A stretch of DNA of 64,000 nt from contig NZ_JBFTXJ020000004.1 of the NCBI RefSeq assembly GCF_041379945.2, positions 62,001-126,000 on the forward strand, in the 5' to 3' direction. Below are positions 44,023 through 52,809 of this stretch, one piece after another. The position numbers and the translations under genes were made by a program. Numbering within the stretch: the stretch's first letter is position 1; each line of letters opens with the position of its first letter. The DNA is from Aneurinibacillus sp. REN35 (GTDB lineage Bacteria > Bacillota > Bacilli > Aneurinibacillales > Aneurinibacillaceae). Below the pieces are notes generated by a model. The model did no database searches. It saw nothing but the letters and a program-made list of their open reading frames with translations, and was not told where the DNA came from.

Positions 44023-45530
44023 ACGCGGAAATCAACTCCTTTGTAATGAACCAAGCTTGAAGAGGGCGGCTGAAGGGACGACATCGGCTTTGCTGCTGTT
44101 TCTTTTCGATTCTCAGTCACATCAAGCACACGCAGACCTGACAGACGATAGCCCTGTTCAGCCAAGTTCTCCTCAAGCGAAGGGCGCAGTGCTCGCACCA
44201 ACTCCTCCACTCCCTCCTTCTCATTGTACAAGGTGACAGACAGAATTCTATTTACGATCGCTACATCAAGCATCGTCTCGCCCATGTGCTGCATGGACAA
44301 GTAAAAAAATAAGCGGCAGTTCTCGGGATCAACCTCCCCATCCCCCTGTTTGCGCGATTCAATCTGAATCAGCGCATTCTCTCCATCCTCCTGACCTGGC
44401 ATAGGCAGTTGCAGCGCTACCTGCACAAAAGCACCGCTCCCTGTATCTCCACTCATCATCAACTGTTGGCCCGTCAATTGGTGTACAATCTGCTGCATAT
44501 GCTCTCGAAGCTGGGCGGGAAGCAGGTCTGCCTTGGCATGCTGAAGCAGTTGTAGCAGGGAGGATTTAGCCGTCTCCACTGCCGGTTGATCTGAAGATAG
44601 CTGGGCGATACTTTTCTCATGAGAAAGTCCTAGTTTCTCAAACAGCTCTGTAAGAGCTTGTTTTATTCCTTGGACAGACCCATTTGAAGCAGCAGCTTGA
44701 TGCATTTCCTCTCCAACCCCTGCATTCGGCTGACCAATGTTTGCACTTAGCGAAGAGAGCTGCCCATTATGCTGAGAAGAGGAGGCAGGAATAGAAGGGG
44801 ATTCTGTTTGTGTTAATGCGCTGCCCTGCAGATTCGGCTGTATAGGAACAAGCATCTGCTTCGCCTGTGCTAACGCATCACGAACTCCCTCTGCTTTTGT
44901 TATAAGTCCCTGCAGCGACTCTTTCATATCATTAGGGAGCATTCCTGGCTTCTCTAACGCTTGCTGGATGAGCCGAAGCAATTTCCCCATCTCTCCCTCC
45001 AGATTGGCATTGCCGGCAAATGCACGCAGTGAGAGCACCGTTTCCTTGGTAAGCGGAAGTCCTTTCTTAGCGGCAAGCAGTATCGCTTGTTCAACTTCCG
45101 GCTCGTTTCCTATTTCACTACTAACTTGTTGAAAGGAACGCACAGAATCGGCACGCAGCGGAATTCCTGCCTCTACCGCTTTTTGCAAGAGCGAAAGTGA
45201 TTCTTTCGTTACCGAAGCGCCCAATGCCTTGGCCAAGCCTTCCATACTGTCTTCCGATGCTTGATTAGGCTTTCCCGGCTGACTGATCACTTTTAAGGTT
45301 ACAGGCTGTCCGCCAGGCTGTACCTGTAGCCACGTCTTCTGGCCCAGTTCAAGCGGCGTCTCAAGTCTGGCTGTTACCGTTAACCCTCCTAGCTGCACCG
45401 TTGCTAGGTTGTCTGGAAACAGCTTTAACACCTTACCCTGGAATACTTGCCCCGGTACCAGCTCTACCAACGAGCGCTGCATCGTATTCAATTGTTGGAA
45501 AATCTGACCTGTCATAAACCCTTGAATCAT
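44019..45530 (-). CDS. ylqG: YlqG, FliK-like large protein paired with YlqH
   Basis: A 503-residue protein, identified by position and by its pattern. The N-terminus has VPGQVFQGKVLKLFPDNLATVQLGG and a second beta segment (about 20-100), a helical, Q/S/A-rich middle follows, and the C-terminal 130 residues resemble the FliK hook-length-control domain (RLFFYLSMQHMGETMLDVAIV, ENLAEQGYRLSGLRVLD). No signal peptide or membrane helix is seen. It overlaps ylqH, the FlhB-C-like gene, by four bases, so the pair mirrors FliK/FlhB. The role is unknown; a modulating role in export is inference. Confidence 0.75.
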   Translation of the reverse strand: MIQGFMTGQIFQQLNTMQRSLVELVPGQVFQGKVLKLFPDNLATVQLGGLTVTARLETPLELGQKTWLQVQPGGQPVTLKVISQPGKPNQASEDSMEGLAKALGASVTKESLSLLQKAVEAGIPLRADSVRSFQQVSSEIGNEPEVEQAILLAAKKGLPLTKETVLSLRAFAGNANLEGEMGKLLRLIQQALEKPGMLPNDMKESLQGLITKAEGVRDALAQAKQMLVPIQPNLQGSALTQTESPSIPASSSQHNGQLSSLSANIGQPNAGVGEEMHQAAASNGSVQGIKQALTELFEKLGLSHEKSIAQLSSDQPAVETAKSSLLQLLQHAKADLLPAQLREHMQQIVHQLTGQQLMMSGDTGSGAFVQVALQLPMPGQEDGENALIQIESRKQGDGEVDPENCRLFFYLSMQHMGETMLDVAIVNRILSVTLYNEKEGVEELVRALRPSLEENLAEQGYRLSGLRVLDVTENRKETAAKPMSSLQPPSSSLVHYKGVDFRV

Positions 45531-45614
45531 GATCCCTCACTCCTATCACCATCACAAATCCGCCCTATCCATACGGAAGCGATCAACTGATTCTCCGTAT
45601 CTTTAGGCTCCCGG

Positions 45615-46388
45615 TTATAGTGTAAGCACCCCGCCAAAACTGCGCCGATGAATCGGACTCGGTCCGTGCACACGCAAAGCAGCCAGGTGCGCCGCTGTTC
45701 CATAACCCATATTGGACGCAAATCCATAGCCGGGATATTCTAGATCATACTTCTTCATCATTCGATCCCTCTCTACCTTCGCTACCACAGAAGCGGCGGC
45801 AATTGAGATGCTTTTCCCATCTCCGCCAACGATCGGCCGCTGTTCCATAGATAACCCCGGGATCGTTACTGCGTCGTTGAGCGTTATATGCGGCGTAACA
45901 GAAAGCGATTGAACGGCCGCTTGCATCGCACGTAATGTTGCTTGAAAAATGTTAATTTCGTCAATAAGGGGCGCATCACTCTGTGTGACTGATACCGCTA
46001 CCGCTTCTTCCTTAATCCGTTCATACATCGCCTCTCGCTGAGCACCTGACAGCTTCTTTGAGTCATCTAAGCCGGGCAAATAGAAATCCGGCGGTAGTAT
46101 AACCGCTGCAGTAACCACAGGACCTGCTAGCGGTCCGCGCCCCACCTCGTCAATACCAGCGATGTACATGTATCCTTTTTTCCACAATTCTTGCTCGTTC
46201 GCACTCATCTCGAGCCATTTTGTATGCAGCCGACTGGCCTTCTCTATGCGGCGAAGCCACTGCCTGTATGCTGTCTGTACTCCACTGCGCGGATCGGCCG
46301 CAAACAGTTCCTGAACATCCTGCGTTAATGCATCACACGTAAGCAAAAAATCTTTTACTTCTTTTATCGTCATTTCATTCGGATTCAA
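45615..46388 (-). CDS. rnhB: Ribonuclease HII RnhB
   Basis: Removes RNA from RNA-DNA hybrids and single ribonucleotides from DNA. The active-site residues are in AGIDEVGRGPLAGPVV (D and E), DDSKKLSGAQREAMY, the later ITLNDAVTI aspartate and VAKVERDRMM. The frame is open upstream to 46511, but the preferred start is a TTG at 46388 with AGGAAGG five bases away, giving 257 residues. The ATG at 46373 has no ribosome site. A terminator lies upstream, so rnhB begins a new unit with ylqG, ylqH and yraN. Confidence 0.93.
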   Translation of the reverse strand: MNPNEMTIKEVKDFLLTCDALTQDVQELFAADPRSGVQTAYRQWLRRIEKASRLHTKWLEMSANEQELWKKGYMYIAGIDEVGRGPLAGPVVTAAVILPPDFYLPGLDDSKKLSGAQREAMYERIKEEAVAVSVTQSDAPLIDEINIFQATLRAMQAAVQSLSVTPHITLNDAVTIPGLSMEQRPIVGGDGKSISIAAASVVAKVERDRMMKKYDLEYPGYGFASNMGYGTAAHLAALRVHGPSPIHRRSFGGVLTL

Positions 46389-46429
46389 TGAGACCTTCCT
46401 CTTCTCTATAAAAATTCTCCTTACATAAC

Positions 46430-46455
46430 AAAAACGTGCAGTTTTCACTGCACGT
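46430..46455 (-). terminator. Terminator after rbgA
   Basis: A 9-bp perfect stem (46434-46442 with 46447-46455) with a four-base loop runs into TTTTT on the minus strand, about 40 bases after the rbgA stop. Confidence 0.8.
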
Positions 46456-46491
46456 CCACTTTTGCTAGTAAAGATAGCCATGATCATTGTT

Positions 46492-47391
46492 TTAGTACGG
46501 TGTAATCTCATCCATACTTACACGGGCCATCTCAATGGTAAACGCATCACCCGGACGCTCCAATGATATCCGGCCTAACTTGCCTGAGCGCAATTCGCGC
46601 AGAATCAATTCAGACACTTTGTCATAATCAATATGTCCACCGCTGACAATGCAGCCCCTCCTGCGCCCAATCTCATCTAGAATAGCCAACTTGCTCTCAT
46701 CAAGTTCGTCTAGCTGGTAGCGTTCCATAAGCGCACGGCTATAATGCATGCGCAGATATGCGACAACAAACAGCGCTACTTCCTGAAAATCAATTAACTC
46801 ATCTTTAATCGCTCCGCTTGCAGCAAGGCGCAGGCCTACGAGCGGGTCTTCAAACTTTGGCCATAAAATTCCTGGCGTATCCAAAAGCTCAAGTACCTTG
46901 CCTACCTTTACCCACTGCTGCGCCTTCGTTACAGCTGGTCGATCGCCCGTCTGCGCTACCTTACGTCCCGCCAGACGATTCATCAGCGACGACTTACCGA
47001 CATTTGGAATACCGATAATCATCGCACGAACAGCCCGATCCTGCATGCCTTTGGCACGACGTTTCTCCATCATATCCTCAACTAATGTCTGGCACTCAAG
47101 GGGAAGCTTATTTACCCCACGCCCGGACAGCGCATCAATCGGCATTGCTTTAATACCATTGTCAGCAAAGTGCTGCATCCAAGCCTTCGTTACTGCTTCA
47201 TCAGCTAAATCCGATTTATTCAAAAGGATTAAGCGCGGCTTGCCGGATACAATCTCATCGATCATCGGATTGCGGCTTGATAGCGGAAGACGCGCATCCA
47301 GCAGTTCAATGACCACATCAATCAGCTTCAGCTTTTCCGTCACTTGACGGCGCGCTTTGGCCATATGACCGGGAAACCATTGGATCGTCAT
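46492..47391 (-). CDS. rbgA: Ribosome biogenesis GTPase RbgA (YlqF)
   Basis: Circularly permuted GTPase needed for late 50S ribosome assembly. The G4 motif (LLNKSDLAD) comes before the P-loop (GIPNVGKSSLMNRLAG) and G3 (DTPGILWPK), the diagnostic permuted order. The N-terminal IQWFPGHMAKARRQV is the family hallmark. The ATG at 47391 has CAGGTGAGG upstream; an ATG five codons earlier has none. It is 299 residues long and lies 34 bases after lepB. Confidence 0.95.
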   Translation of the reverse strand: MTIQWFPGHMAKARRQVTEKLKLIDVVIELLDARLPLSSRNPMIDEIVSGKPRLILLNKSDLADEAVTKAWMQHFADNGIKAMPIDALSGRGVNKLPLECQTLVEDMMEKRRAKGMQDRAVRAMIIGIPNVGKSSLMNRLAGRKVAQTGDRPAVTKAQQWVKVGKVLELLDTPGILWPKFEDPLVGLRLAASGAIKDELIDFQEVALFVVAYLRMHYSRALMERYQLDELDESKLAILDEIGRRRGCIVSGGHIDYDKVSELILRELRSGKLGRISLERPGDAFTIEMARVSMDEITPY

Positions 47392-47425
47392 ATGCCTCAC
47401 CTGCATTTCTATAATAAATTTAAAG

Positions 47426-47995
47426 CTAGTTTAAGCGAATCTTATCCAGCGGCCAGATAATTAACTCTGAACGCCCTACCACATTCTCAACAGGTACCGG
47501 TCCGATTACACGGCTATCCGTACTGTTACGGCGATTATCTCCCATTACGAAGATTTCCCCCTTGCCTACTTTCTCCGGACCAAAGTCCTCTGTCAGCACG
47601 TAGTTTTCCGCCTTTGCCTGTTTCTTATACTCTTCTAAGTACGGCTCATCTACCGGCTTTCCGTCTATGTACAACTGATCGTCCTTCATCTCTACGGTCT
47701 GCCCTTCAGTAGCAATAACACGCTTGATATAATCCTTTTCCTTTGTAGCATGGAAAACAATAATATCACCCGGCTTCGGCTCTTGAATATAGTAGATCAG
47801 CTTATTTACAATCAGACGTTCTTCATTCTCAAGCGTCGGCATCATGGATGCTCCATCCACGAGAAATGGCGCAAACAAAAAGGTGCGGATAACAAGAGCG
47901 AGCACAATGGCAATGCCAAGCGCTTTAATCCACTCCCACGCTTCATTTTTTCCCTTTTTTCTTTTGCCTGTTTCAGAGGAGGTTTCATCAACCAT
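47426..47995 (-). CDS. lepB: Type I signal peptidase LepB/SipS
   Basis: Membrane-bound serine protease that removes signal peptides. One N-terminal membrane helix (about residues 24-46) leads into the extracytoplasmic catalytic domain. The nucleophile is S50 in DGASMMPTL, the general base K91 in YIKRVIA, and the third conserved block is VMGDNRRNSTDSR. At 189 residues it has the short Gram-positive form. GGAGG precedes the ATG. It starts about 40 bases beyond the rplS terminator, and I saw no clear promoter in that gap. Confidence 0.94.
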   Translation of the reverse strand: MVDETSSETGKRKKGKNEAWEWIKALGIAIVLALVIRTFLFAPFLVDGASMMPTLENEERLIVNKLIYYIQEPKPGDIIVFHATKEKDYIKRVIATEGQTVEMKDDQLYIDGKPVDEPYLEEYKKQAKAENYVLTEDFGPEKVGKGEIFVMGDNRRNSTDSRVIGPVPVENVVGRSELIIWPLDKIRLN

Positions 47996-48036
47996 TTATT
48001 TTCCTCCTTCAAGATTAGGTGTCTATTTTTTTCTGC

Positions 48037-48065
48037 AAAAAAAGGAGCTTGTTACCAAGCTCCTT
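48037..48065 (-). terminator. Terminator after rplS
   Basis: A perfect 10-bp stem (48042-48051 with 48056-48065) and a four-base loop are followed by a T-run of about five beyond the stem on the minus strand, ten bases after the rplS stop. Confidence 0.85.
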
Positions 48066-48074
48066 CTTCTCGCA

Positions 48075-48422
48075 TTAGCGGCGAATTTCTTTAATACGTG
48101 CTGCTTTACCCACACGATCGCGCAGATAGTAGAGCTTCGCACGACGAACTTTACCGTAGCGAACTACTTCAATTTTGTCGATTTTCGGAGAGTGGAGCGG
48201 TAGTGTACGCTCAACGCCAACACCATAAGAGATTTTACGAACAGTAAAAGTCTCGCTGATACCGCCTCCGCGACGCTTGATTACAACCCCTTCGAACACC
48301 TGAATACGTTCGCGCTGGCCCTCAACTACTTTCAAGTGTACACGTACTGTGTCACCAGGGCGGAAGCTTGGGATGTCTTGCTTAATGTTCGCTTGTGTAA
48401 TTTCACGAATAACATTTTTCAT
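48075..48422 (-). CDS. rplS: 50S ribosomal protein L19
   Basis: Ribosomal protein at the 30S-50S interface. The 115 residues show [19 protein letters not shown] near the N-terminus, [21 protein letters not shown], and the basic C-terminus [22 protein letters not shown]. The ATG at 48422 follows GGAAGGAGG. It is a single-gene unit with its own promoter overlapping the trmD stop and its own terminator. Confidence 0.96.
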   Translation of the reverse strand: MKNVIREITQANIKQDIPSFRPGDTVRVHLKVVEGQRERIQVFEGVVIKRRGGGISETFTVRKISYGVGVERTLPLHSPKIDKIEVVRYGKVRRAKLYYLRDRVGKAARIKEIRR

Positions 48423-48545
48423 AAGGTTATCCTCCTTCCAGCAGATGTTCATTCCGTATGCAAAGTAAACAAGGCCAATCGCGCTGCAACCTCGCTAATA
48501 GGAAGAGGACCATCTTAATCCGAACCGAGTAGGCTCACGAGAGAT
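48423..48545 (-). promoter_or_regulatory. rplS leader, possible L19 autoregulatory structure
   Basis: The leader from the predicted start near 48539 to the rplS ATG is about 117 bases. It contains short complementary blocks, for example GAGCC with GGUUC and an outer CUCG with CGAG. L19 leaders that repress rplS are known in Firmicutes. I could not match this one to the published consensus by eye, so the call is tentative. Confidence 0.35.
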
Positions 48546-48574
48546 ATCATATCACAACCAAATTCCAGTTACAA
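48546..48574 (-). promoter_or_regulatory. Extended -10 promoter for rplS
   Basis: TTGTAA and TATGAT on the minus strand are 17 bases apart, with TGA directly before the -10 (TGATATGAT). The -35 overlaps the trmD stop codon. Confidence 0.7.
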
Positions 48575-49336
48575 CTCCTGTTTCAACTCTTTTAGTACTT
48601 TTTTTATCTCCGGCGTCGCTTCCATTCCCTCCAGCAGATCCGGACGACGCTCCAATGTGCGGCGCAGCGACTCTTTTAACCGCCATTTCTCAATGTTCTC
48701 ATGATGGCCCGATAGCAGTACATCGGGTACCTTAAGACCGCGGAATTCAGCCGGGCGCGTATAATGAGGATGCTCCAGCAGCCCTGTGCTGTATGAATCC
48801 GTTACCGCCGATTGCGCATTGCCAAGCGCTCCTTCCTGCAGACGCACGACGCTGTCGATAATGACCATAGCCGGCAGTTCACCGCCTGTTAACACATAAT
48901 CACCAATTGATATCTCATCAGTAACCAAATGCTCACGGATGCGTTCATCATATCCTTCATAATGACCGCAGATAAAGATAAGATGCTCCTCCTGTGCCAG
49001 CTCTTCGGCCAGCTTCTGATCATATCGTTTTCCCTGTGGGCAGAGCAGAACGACGCGTGGCGAGGCGCTCTTCTCTTCCTGCGGCGCCTCTTCTGCTGAT
49101 AGAGGCGTGTCGGTCAGTGATTCTACCGCACGAAAAATCGGGTCAGGCTTCAGCACCATGCCGCCGCCGCCGCCATATGGCATATCATCAACCTGGCCAT
49201 GCTTGTTTCCGGAGAACTCGCGAAAATTTACCACACGAAAAGAAACAAGTCCCTTAGCAGCGGCCTTGCCTATAATGCTTGCCCCAAGCACACCTTCAAA
49301 CATCTCGGGAAACAGCGTCAATATATCAATCCTCAT
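48569..49336 (-). CDS. trmD: tRNA (guanine-37-N1)-methyltransferase TrmD
   Basis: Methylates G37 next to the anticodon and so prevents frameshifting. SPOUT-class trefoil-knot sequence blocks are visible: [14 protein letters not shown] at the start, [30 protein letters not shown], and [24 protein letters not shown] at the knot. The length of 255 residues is slightly longer than usual because of a short insertion near residues 75-90. An AGGAGGTG site lies upstream of the ATG. It follows rimM by 17 bases. Confidence 0.95.
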   Translation of the reverse strand: MRIDILTLFPEMFEGVLGASIIGKAAAKGLVSFRVVNFREFSGNKHGQVDDMPYGGGGGMVLKPDPIFRAVESLTDTPLSAEEAPQEEKSASPRVVLLCPQGKRYDQKLAEELAQEEHLIFICGHYEGYDERIREHLVTDEISIGDYVLTGGELPAMVIIDSVVRLQEGALGNAQSAVTDSYSTGLLEHPHYTRPAEFRGLKVPDVLLSGHHENIEKWRLKESLRRTLERRPDLLEGMEATPEIKKVLKELKQEL

Positions 49337-49353
49337 GCTCGCACGTACACCTC

Positions 49354-49872
49354 CTACACCAAGCCTTCAAGCAAATGTACGGTAATCCTTTTGGCGGAAA
49401 TGTCAATTTGTTTGACGACGGGGGCAATATAAGGAAGAAGTATATCCTTCCCCTTCTCCGGCTTTACCACCCATACATCGTTGGCACCCGGCTGCAGAAT
49501 TTCTTTGATTACACCTAGGCGCTCTCCTTCCTCCGTAAATACATCGCATCCGATAATATCCTGAAAGTAAAATTCCCCTTCAGGCAGTTCGCTGCGATCT
49601 TCTGCCCGTATTTTAAGCACGCCACCTTTATATTTTTCAACATCCTGCATGTATGGATGACCCATAAATGTTAACAGGTAGAAATTTTTGTGTTCTCGCA
49701 CCGATGCAATCGTCAACTTGACCGGATGTTTCATTTCCGGATGAAAAAGATAAAGCATATTTCCTTCTTTATAGCGTTCTTCAGGAAAATCAGTCTCGGA
49801 AATAACACGGACTTCACCGCTGATGCCATGCGTATTTACCAGTCTGCCCACGGTAAAAAAATCTCCGTTCAC
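49354..49872 (-). CDS. rimM: 16S rRNA processing protein RimM
   Basis: Assembly factor for the 30S head that binds S19. The N-terminal beta-barrel domain ([18 protein letters not shown]) and the C-terminal PRC-barrel domain ([20 protein letters not shown] and [13 protein letters not shown]) are both present in 172 residues. It lies five bases after ylqD and 17 before trmD, the standard rpsP-khpA-ylqD-rimM-trmD order. Confidence 0.94.
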   Translation of the reverse strand: MNGDFFTVGRLVNTHGISGEVRVISETDFPEERYKEGNMLYLFHPEMKHPVKLTIASVREHKNFYLLTFMGHPYMQDVEKYKGGVLKIRAEDRSELPEGEFYFQDIIGCDVFTEEGERLGVIKEILQPGANDVWVVKPEKGKDILLPYIAPVVKQIDISAKRITVHLLEGLV

Positions 49873-49877
49873 GCTGT

Positions 49878-50288
49878 CTATCCCCTTTCACGAATCTCTT
49901 TAACAATCCCGTCTTCAAGCACGACTTCCGTTCCTGACATTATTTTTCCCCAATCAGAGCCTACTTTTATTACGGCATCGCTCTCAACGGTCGTATAATG
50001 CACTTCACTTCCGAGCGGAAGTGCCAGCACCTGCTCTAATTGAAAAGAAAGCTGGGATAACTTCTCCTCGCGCGCTTGGCGTTCTTGCGCAAGGCGGCGC
50101 TGGACAACATCAAGCGCTTCCGGTCCTTTACGCTGTGCTTCCTGTACAAGCTTTTTGGCTTGAAAATTCAACTGTTCTAGCTCCAATTCATAGCGTTTAT
50201 GCATCGAAGTGAATTCTTCTTCCATCTGCTTGCGTGAAGCCTCAGTCAGTACCATCATTACCTTCACCTTACGTTTTACTGTCAGCAT
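49878..50288 (-). CDS. ylqD: YlqD family protein
   Basis: A 136-residue family member of unknown function, conserved between khpA and rimM in Bacillales. The N-terminus LTVKRKVKVMMVLTEASRKQMEEEF and a coiled-coil middle (about 25-85) precede a beta-rich end (LPLGSEVHYTTVESDAVIKVGSDWG). The ATG at 50288 has CGGGGGT upstream; the frame extends 31 codons further, but that part would cover the hairpin after khpA. Confidence 0.8.
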   Translation of the reverse strand: MLTVKRKVKVMMVLTEASRKQMEEEFTSMHKRYELELEQLNFQAKKLVQEAQRKGPEALDVVQRRLAQERQAREEKLSQLSFQLEQVLALPLGSEVHYTTVESDAVIKVGSDWGKIMSGTEVVLEDGIVKEIRERG

Positions 50289-50324
50289 CCAGCGACCCCC
50301 GTTTCGGAAGTTTTCTATAATGTT

Positions 50325-50356
50325 AAGAAAAGCTGGGATATATTCCTCCCAGCTTT
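50325..50356 (-). terminator. Hairpin after khpA, probable weak terminator
   Basis: A perfect 10-bp stem (50329-50338 with 50347-50356) and an eight-base loop lie 12 bases after the khpA stop. The minus strand continues TTTTCTTAAC, so the U-run is short. Partial termination between rpsP-khpA and ylqD-rimM-trmD is likely. Confidence 0.55.
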
Positions 50357-50367
50357 CTTTATCCTTG

Positions 50368-50595
50368 CTATACAATTTCAATCGTCACGCGCTGGTTCTC
50401 TTTTGTAGCCATCGCGCCCATCACGGTGCGAAGAGACTTAGCAATCCGGCCCTGCTTTCCAATCACCTTTCCCATATCGTCCGGATGAACGGACAATCGG
50501 TATACGGTATTCCGCTCCTGAACCACCTCTTCGATGGATACGGCATCCGGATGGTCAACAAGAGCTTTGGCAATCACTTCAAGTAATGATTTCAC
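50368..50595 (-). CDS. khpA: KH-domain RNA-binding protein KhpA (YlqC)
   Basis: Small RNA-binding protein that in other Gram-positives pairs with KhpB/Jag. The 75 residues form one KH domain with the GKQG loop in DDMGKVIGKQGRIAKSLRTV. The start is a GTG at 50595 eight bases after GGGAGGAC. It follows rpsP by 30 bases. Confidence 0.94.
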   Translation of the reverse strand: MKSLLEVIAKALVDHPDAVSIEEVVQERNTVYRLSVHPDDMGKVIGKQGRIAKSLRTVMGAMATKENQRVTIEIV

Positions 50596-50625
50596 CCGCT
50601 AGTCCTCCCGCCTGGATAAGATTGA

Positions 50626-50901
50626 TTACTTCTTGCTGTTTTTTGCTTCGTGGAATTTTTGCATCAGACCTTGCTTGCGGAACAAGTTGCGAACTGTATC
50701 TGTCGGCTGCGCACCGGTAGTAAGCCATTTCATTGCTTTTTCTTCGTTGATTTCAATCACGGCTGGTTGAGCTACCGGATTGTATGTTCCGATTTCTTCG
50801 ATGAAGCGGCCGTCACGCGGCGCGCGAGAATCTGCTACTACTACACGATAGAAAGGGGCTTTCTTTTGTCCCATACGTTTTAAACGAATTTTTACTGCCA
50901 T
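50626..50901 (-). CDS. rpsP: 30S ribosomal protein S16
   Basis: Ribosomal protein S16, 91 residues, with the N-terminus [26 protein letters not shown]-type block and the [12 protein letters not shown] stretch. A GGAGGG site precedes the ATG. It has a candidate promoter in the 100-base gap after ffh and leads the khpA-ylqD-rimM-trmD genes. Confidence 0.96.
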   Translation of the reverse strand: MAVKIRLKRMGQKKAPFYRVVVADSRAPRDGRFIEEIGTYNPVAQPAVIEINEEKAMKWLTTGAQPTDTVRNLFRKQGLMQKFHEAKNSKK

Positions 50902-50942
50902 TTGTTATTCCCTCCATGTTGTGTTTTACACACTAATTAATT

Positions 50943-50971
50943 ATTTTAACAAAGTCATCCATAATTGAAAA
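50943..50971 (-). promoter_or_regulatory. Candidate sigma-A promoter for rpsP
   Basis: TTTTCA and TAAAAT on the minus strand are 17 bases apart, about 42 bases before the rpsP start codon. No strong terminator for ffh is seen in this gap, so read-through from ffh is also possible. Confidence 0.45.
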
Positions 50972-51003
50972 GACTTAGTTTTAAACTTGTAATGCCCGGA
51001 CAT

Positions 51004-52356
51004 CTAGCTCAAAAACGGGAACTTAAAACCGCCGCCCTTTTTCTTTGCCTTGTCCGTCATCTTTGTGAATTGCTTCATCATCTTGCGCATATCGTCAAAC
51101 TGCTTAATCAACCGGTTCACTTCCTGAACAGATGTACCGCTGCCTTTAGCAATGCGCTTGCGGCGGCTGGAATTGATCACTTCTGGATGAAGCTTCTCTT
51201 CCGTTGTCATGGAGCGGACGATGGCCTCCACGCGATTCAACGCGCCTTCATCCACCTTCATGTCCTTTAAGCCCTTTACCTTGTTCATGCCCGGCATCAT
51301 ATTGAGCAGCTCATCGAGCGGTCCCATCTTGCGAACCTGTGCCATCTGCTCAAGAAAATCTTCAAATGTAAACTCGGCTGTACGCATCTTGCGCTCAAGC
51401 TCTTTTGCTTTCGCCTCATCCACATCGACCTGGGCTTTCTCAATCAGCGTCAGCACATCACCCATGCCAAGAATCCGGCTCGCCATCCGGTCGGGATGGA
51501 ACGGCTCTAGCGCATCAAGCTTCTCGCCCATACCGACAAACTTAATCGGTGTACCTGTAACCGACTTAACCGAGAGAGCGGCACCGCCCTTCGTATCCCC
51601 GTCCAGCTTGGTCATGACAACACCTGTCAGCTCAAGCTGTGCGTTAAAGCTTTCGGCGACATTCACTGCGTCTTGACCGGTCATTGCATCAACGACAAGC
51701 AGAATTTCGTTCGGTTTGGTAACTTCTTTGATCTCCTGCAGCTCACCCATCAGTTTCTCGTCAATATGCAAACGACCGGCCGTATCGATTAGCACGTAAT
51801 CAAGATGTTCTTCTTTTGCATGCGCAATGGCTGCTTTGGCAATCTCAACCGGACTGATCTGATCTCCCATAGAGAATACAGGGATATTGAGCTGTTTTCC
51901 AACGACTTCAAGCTGTTTGATTGCGGCAGGACGATACACGTCACAGGCCACAAGCAGCGGCTTACGATTCTGTTTGCCACGCAAGTAGTTGGCGAGCTTT
52001 CCGGTCGTTGTTGTTTTCCCCGCGCCCTGCAAACCTACCATCATGACGACCGTAGGCGGACGATTGGCAACAGCCAGTTTGCTTTGTCCCCCACCCATCA
52101 GCTCAGTCAACTCATCGTTTACAACTTTGATGACCTGCTGGCCTGGAGTCAGGCTTTTTAGCACATCCTGGCCAATGGCCCGCTCTTTTACACGGCTGAC
52201 AAATTCTTTAACAACCTTAAAGTTAACGTCCGCTTCGAGCAAGGCCAAGCGCACTTCGCGCATTGCCTTGGTCACGTCTTCTTCCGTAACTTTTCCTTTG
52301 CCTCGAAGCTTGTCAAATGTGGATTGCAGTCGGCTGGCTAAGCTTTCAAACGCCAT
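51004..52356 (-). CDS. ffh: Signal recognition particle protein Ffh
   Basis: GTPase of the signal recognition particle; binds 4.5S/6S SRP RNA and nascent signal sequences. The NG domain has the P-loop GLQGAGKTTTT from residue 108 and DTAGRLHIDEKLM. The methionine-rich M domain (about 325-450) includes the RNA-binding SRRKRIAKGSGTSVQEVNRLIKQF-type helix-turn-helix. At 450 residues it is full length. It follows ylxM by ten bases. Confidence 0.96.
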   Translation of the reverse strand: MAFESLASRLQSTFDKLRGKGKVTEEDVTKAMREVRLALLEADVNFKVVKEFVSRVKERAIGQDVLKSLTPGQQVIKVVNDELTELMGGGQSKLAVANRPPTVVMMVGLQGAGKTTTTGKLANYLRGKQNRKPLLVACDVYRPAAIKQLEVVGKQLNIPVFSMGDQISPVEIAKAAIAHAKEEHLDYVLIDTAGRLHIDEKLMGELQEIKEVTKPNEILLVVDAMTGQDAVNVAESFNAQLELTGVVMTKLDGDTKGGAALSVKSVTGTPIKFVGMGEKLDALEPFHPDRMASRILGMGDVLTLIEKAQVDVDEAKAKELERKMRTAEFTFEDFLEQMAQVRKMGPLDELLNMMPGMNKVKGLKDMKVDEGALNRVEAIVRSMTTEEKLHPEVINSSRRKRIAKGSGTSVQEVNRLIKQFDDMRKMMKQFTKMTDKAKKKGGGFKFPFLS

Positions 52357-52366
52357 GGTCCGCCTC

Positions 52367-52711
52367 CTAATCTATCTCCAATTCTAGCGCAAGAAGTTCG
52401 CGTACCATCGTATATGACCGCGAATCCTGCGGCACTTCCTTAGACAATGCCTGCTGTAGTTCTTCAAGCAGAGCGTACCGCTTCTCGTAGCGTGTTAGAA
52501 GATGTAGCTTCTGTTCGTAATCTTCTAGCGTTCTGGCAATCCGCTTTACCTGTTCGAACACCGCCTGACGGCTGATGCTCTCAATCTCGGCAATTTCGCC
52601 AAGCGACAGATCATCACGATAATACATCTCAAAATATTTGCGCTGTCGATCCTTTAACAGCTTGCCATAAAAGTCATACAATAAATGCAGACGTGTAGTT
52701 TCCTCCAGCAT
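52367..52711 (-). CDS. ylxM: YlxM family DNA-binding protein, SRP-associated
   Basis: A 114-residue UPF0122 protein. In streptococci YlxM associates with the SRP. The sequence has LYDFYGKLLKDRQRKYFEMYYRDDLSL and the sigma-4-like helix-turn-helix SLGEIAEIESISRQAVFEQVKR. The ATG at 52711 follows CGGGGGAT; the open frame upstream covers the promoter and is not coding. It is co-transcribed with ffh. Confidence 0.92.
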   Translation of the reverse strand: MLEETTRLHLLYDFYGKLLKDRQRKYFEMYYRDDLSLGEIAEIESISRQAVFEQVKRIARTLEDYEQKLHLLTRYEKRYALLEELQQALSKEVPQDSRSYTMVRELLALELEID

Positions 52712-52769
52712 GGGTTCTATCCCCCGTGTACGGAAATTCGTGTAAAGCCTAAACCCTTTACAGGATTTA

Positions 52770-52798
52770 ATCATACCGAAGCACACAAGCAGTGTCAA
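52770..52798 (-). promoter_or_regulatory. Strong sigma-A promoter for ylxM-ffh
   Basis: A perfect TTGACA and a TATGAT, 17 bases apart on the minus strand, lie 58 bases before the ylxM ATG. A 7-bp hairpin without a T-run (52741-52747 with 52756-52762) falls at the very beginning of the predicted transcript. Confidence 0.8.
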
Positions 52799-52809
52799 GT
52801 ATTTTCTCT

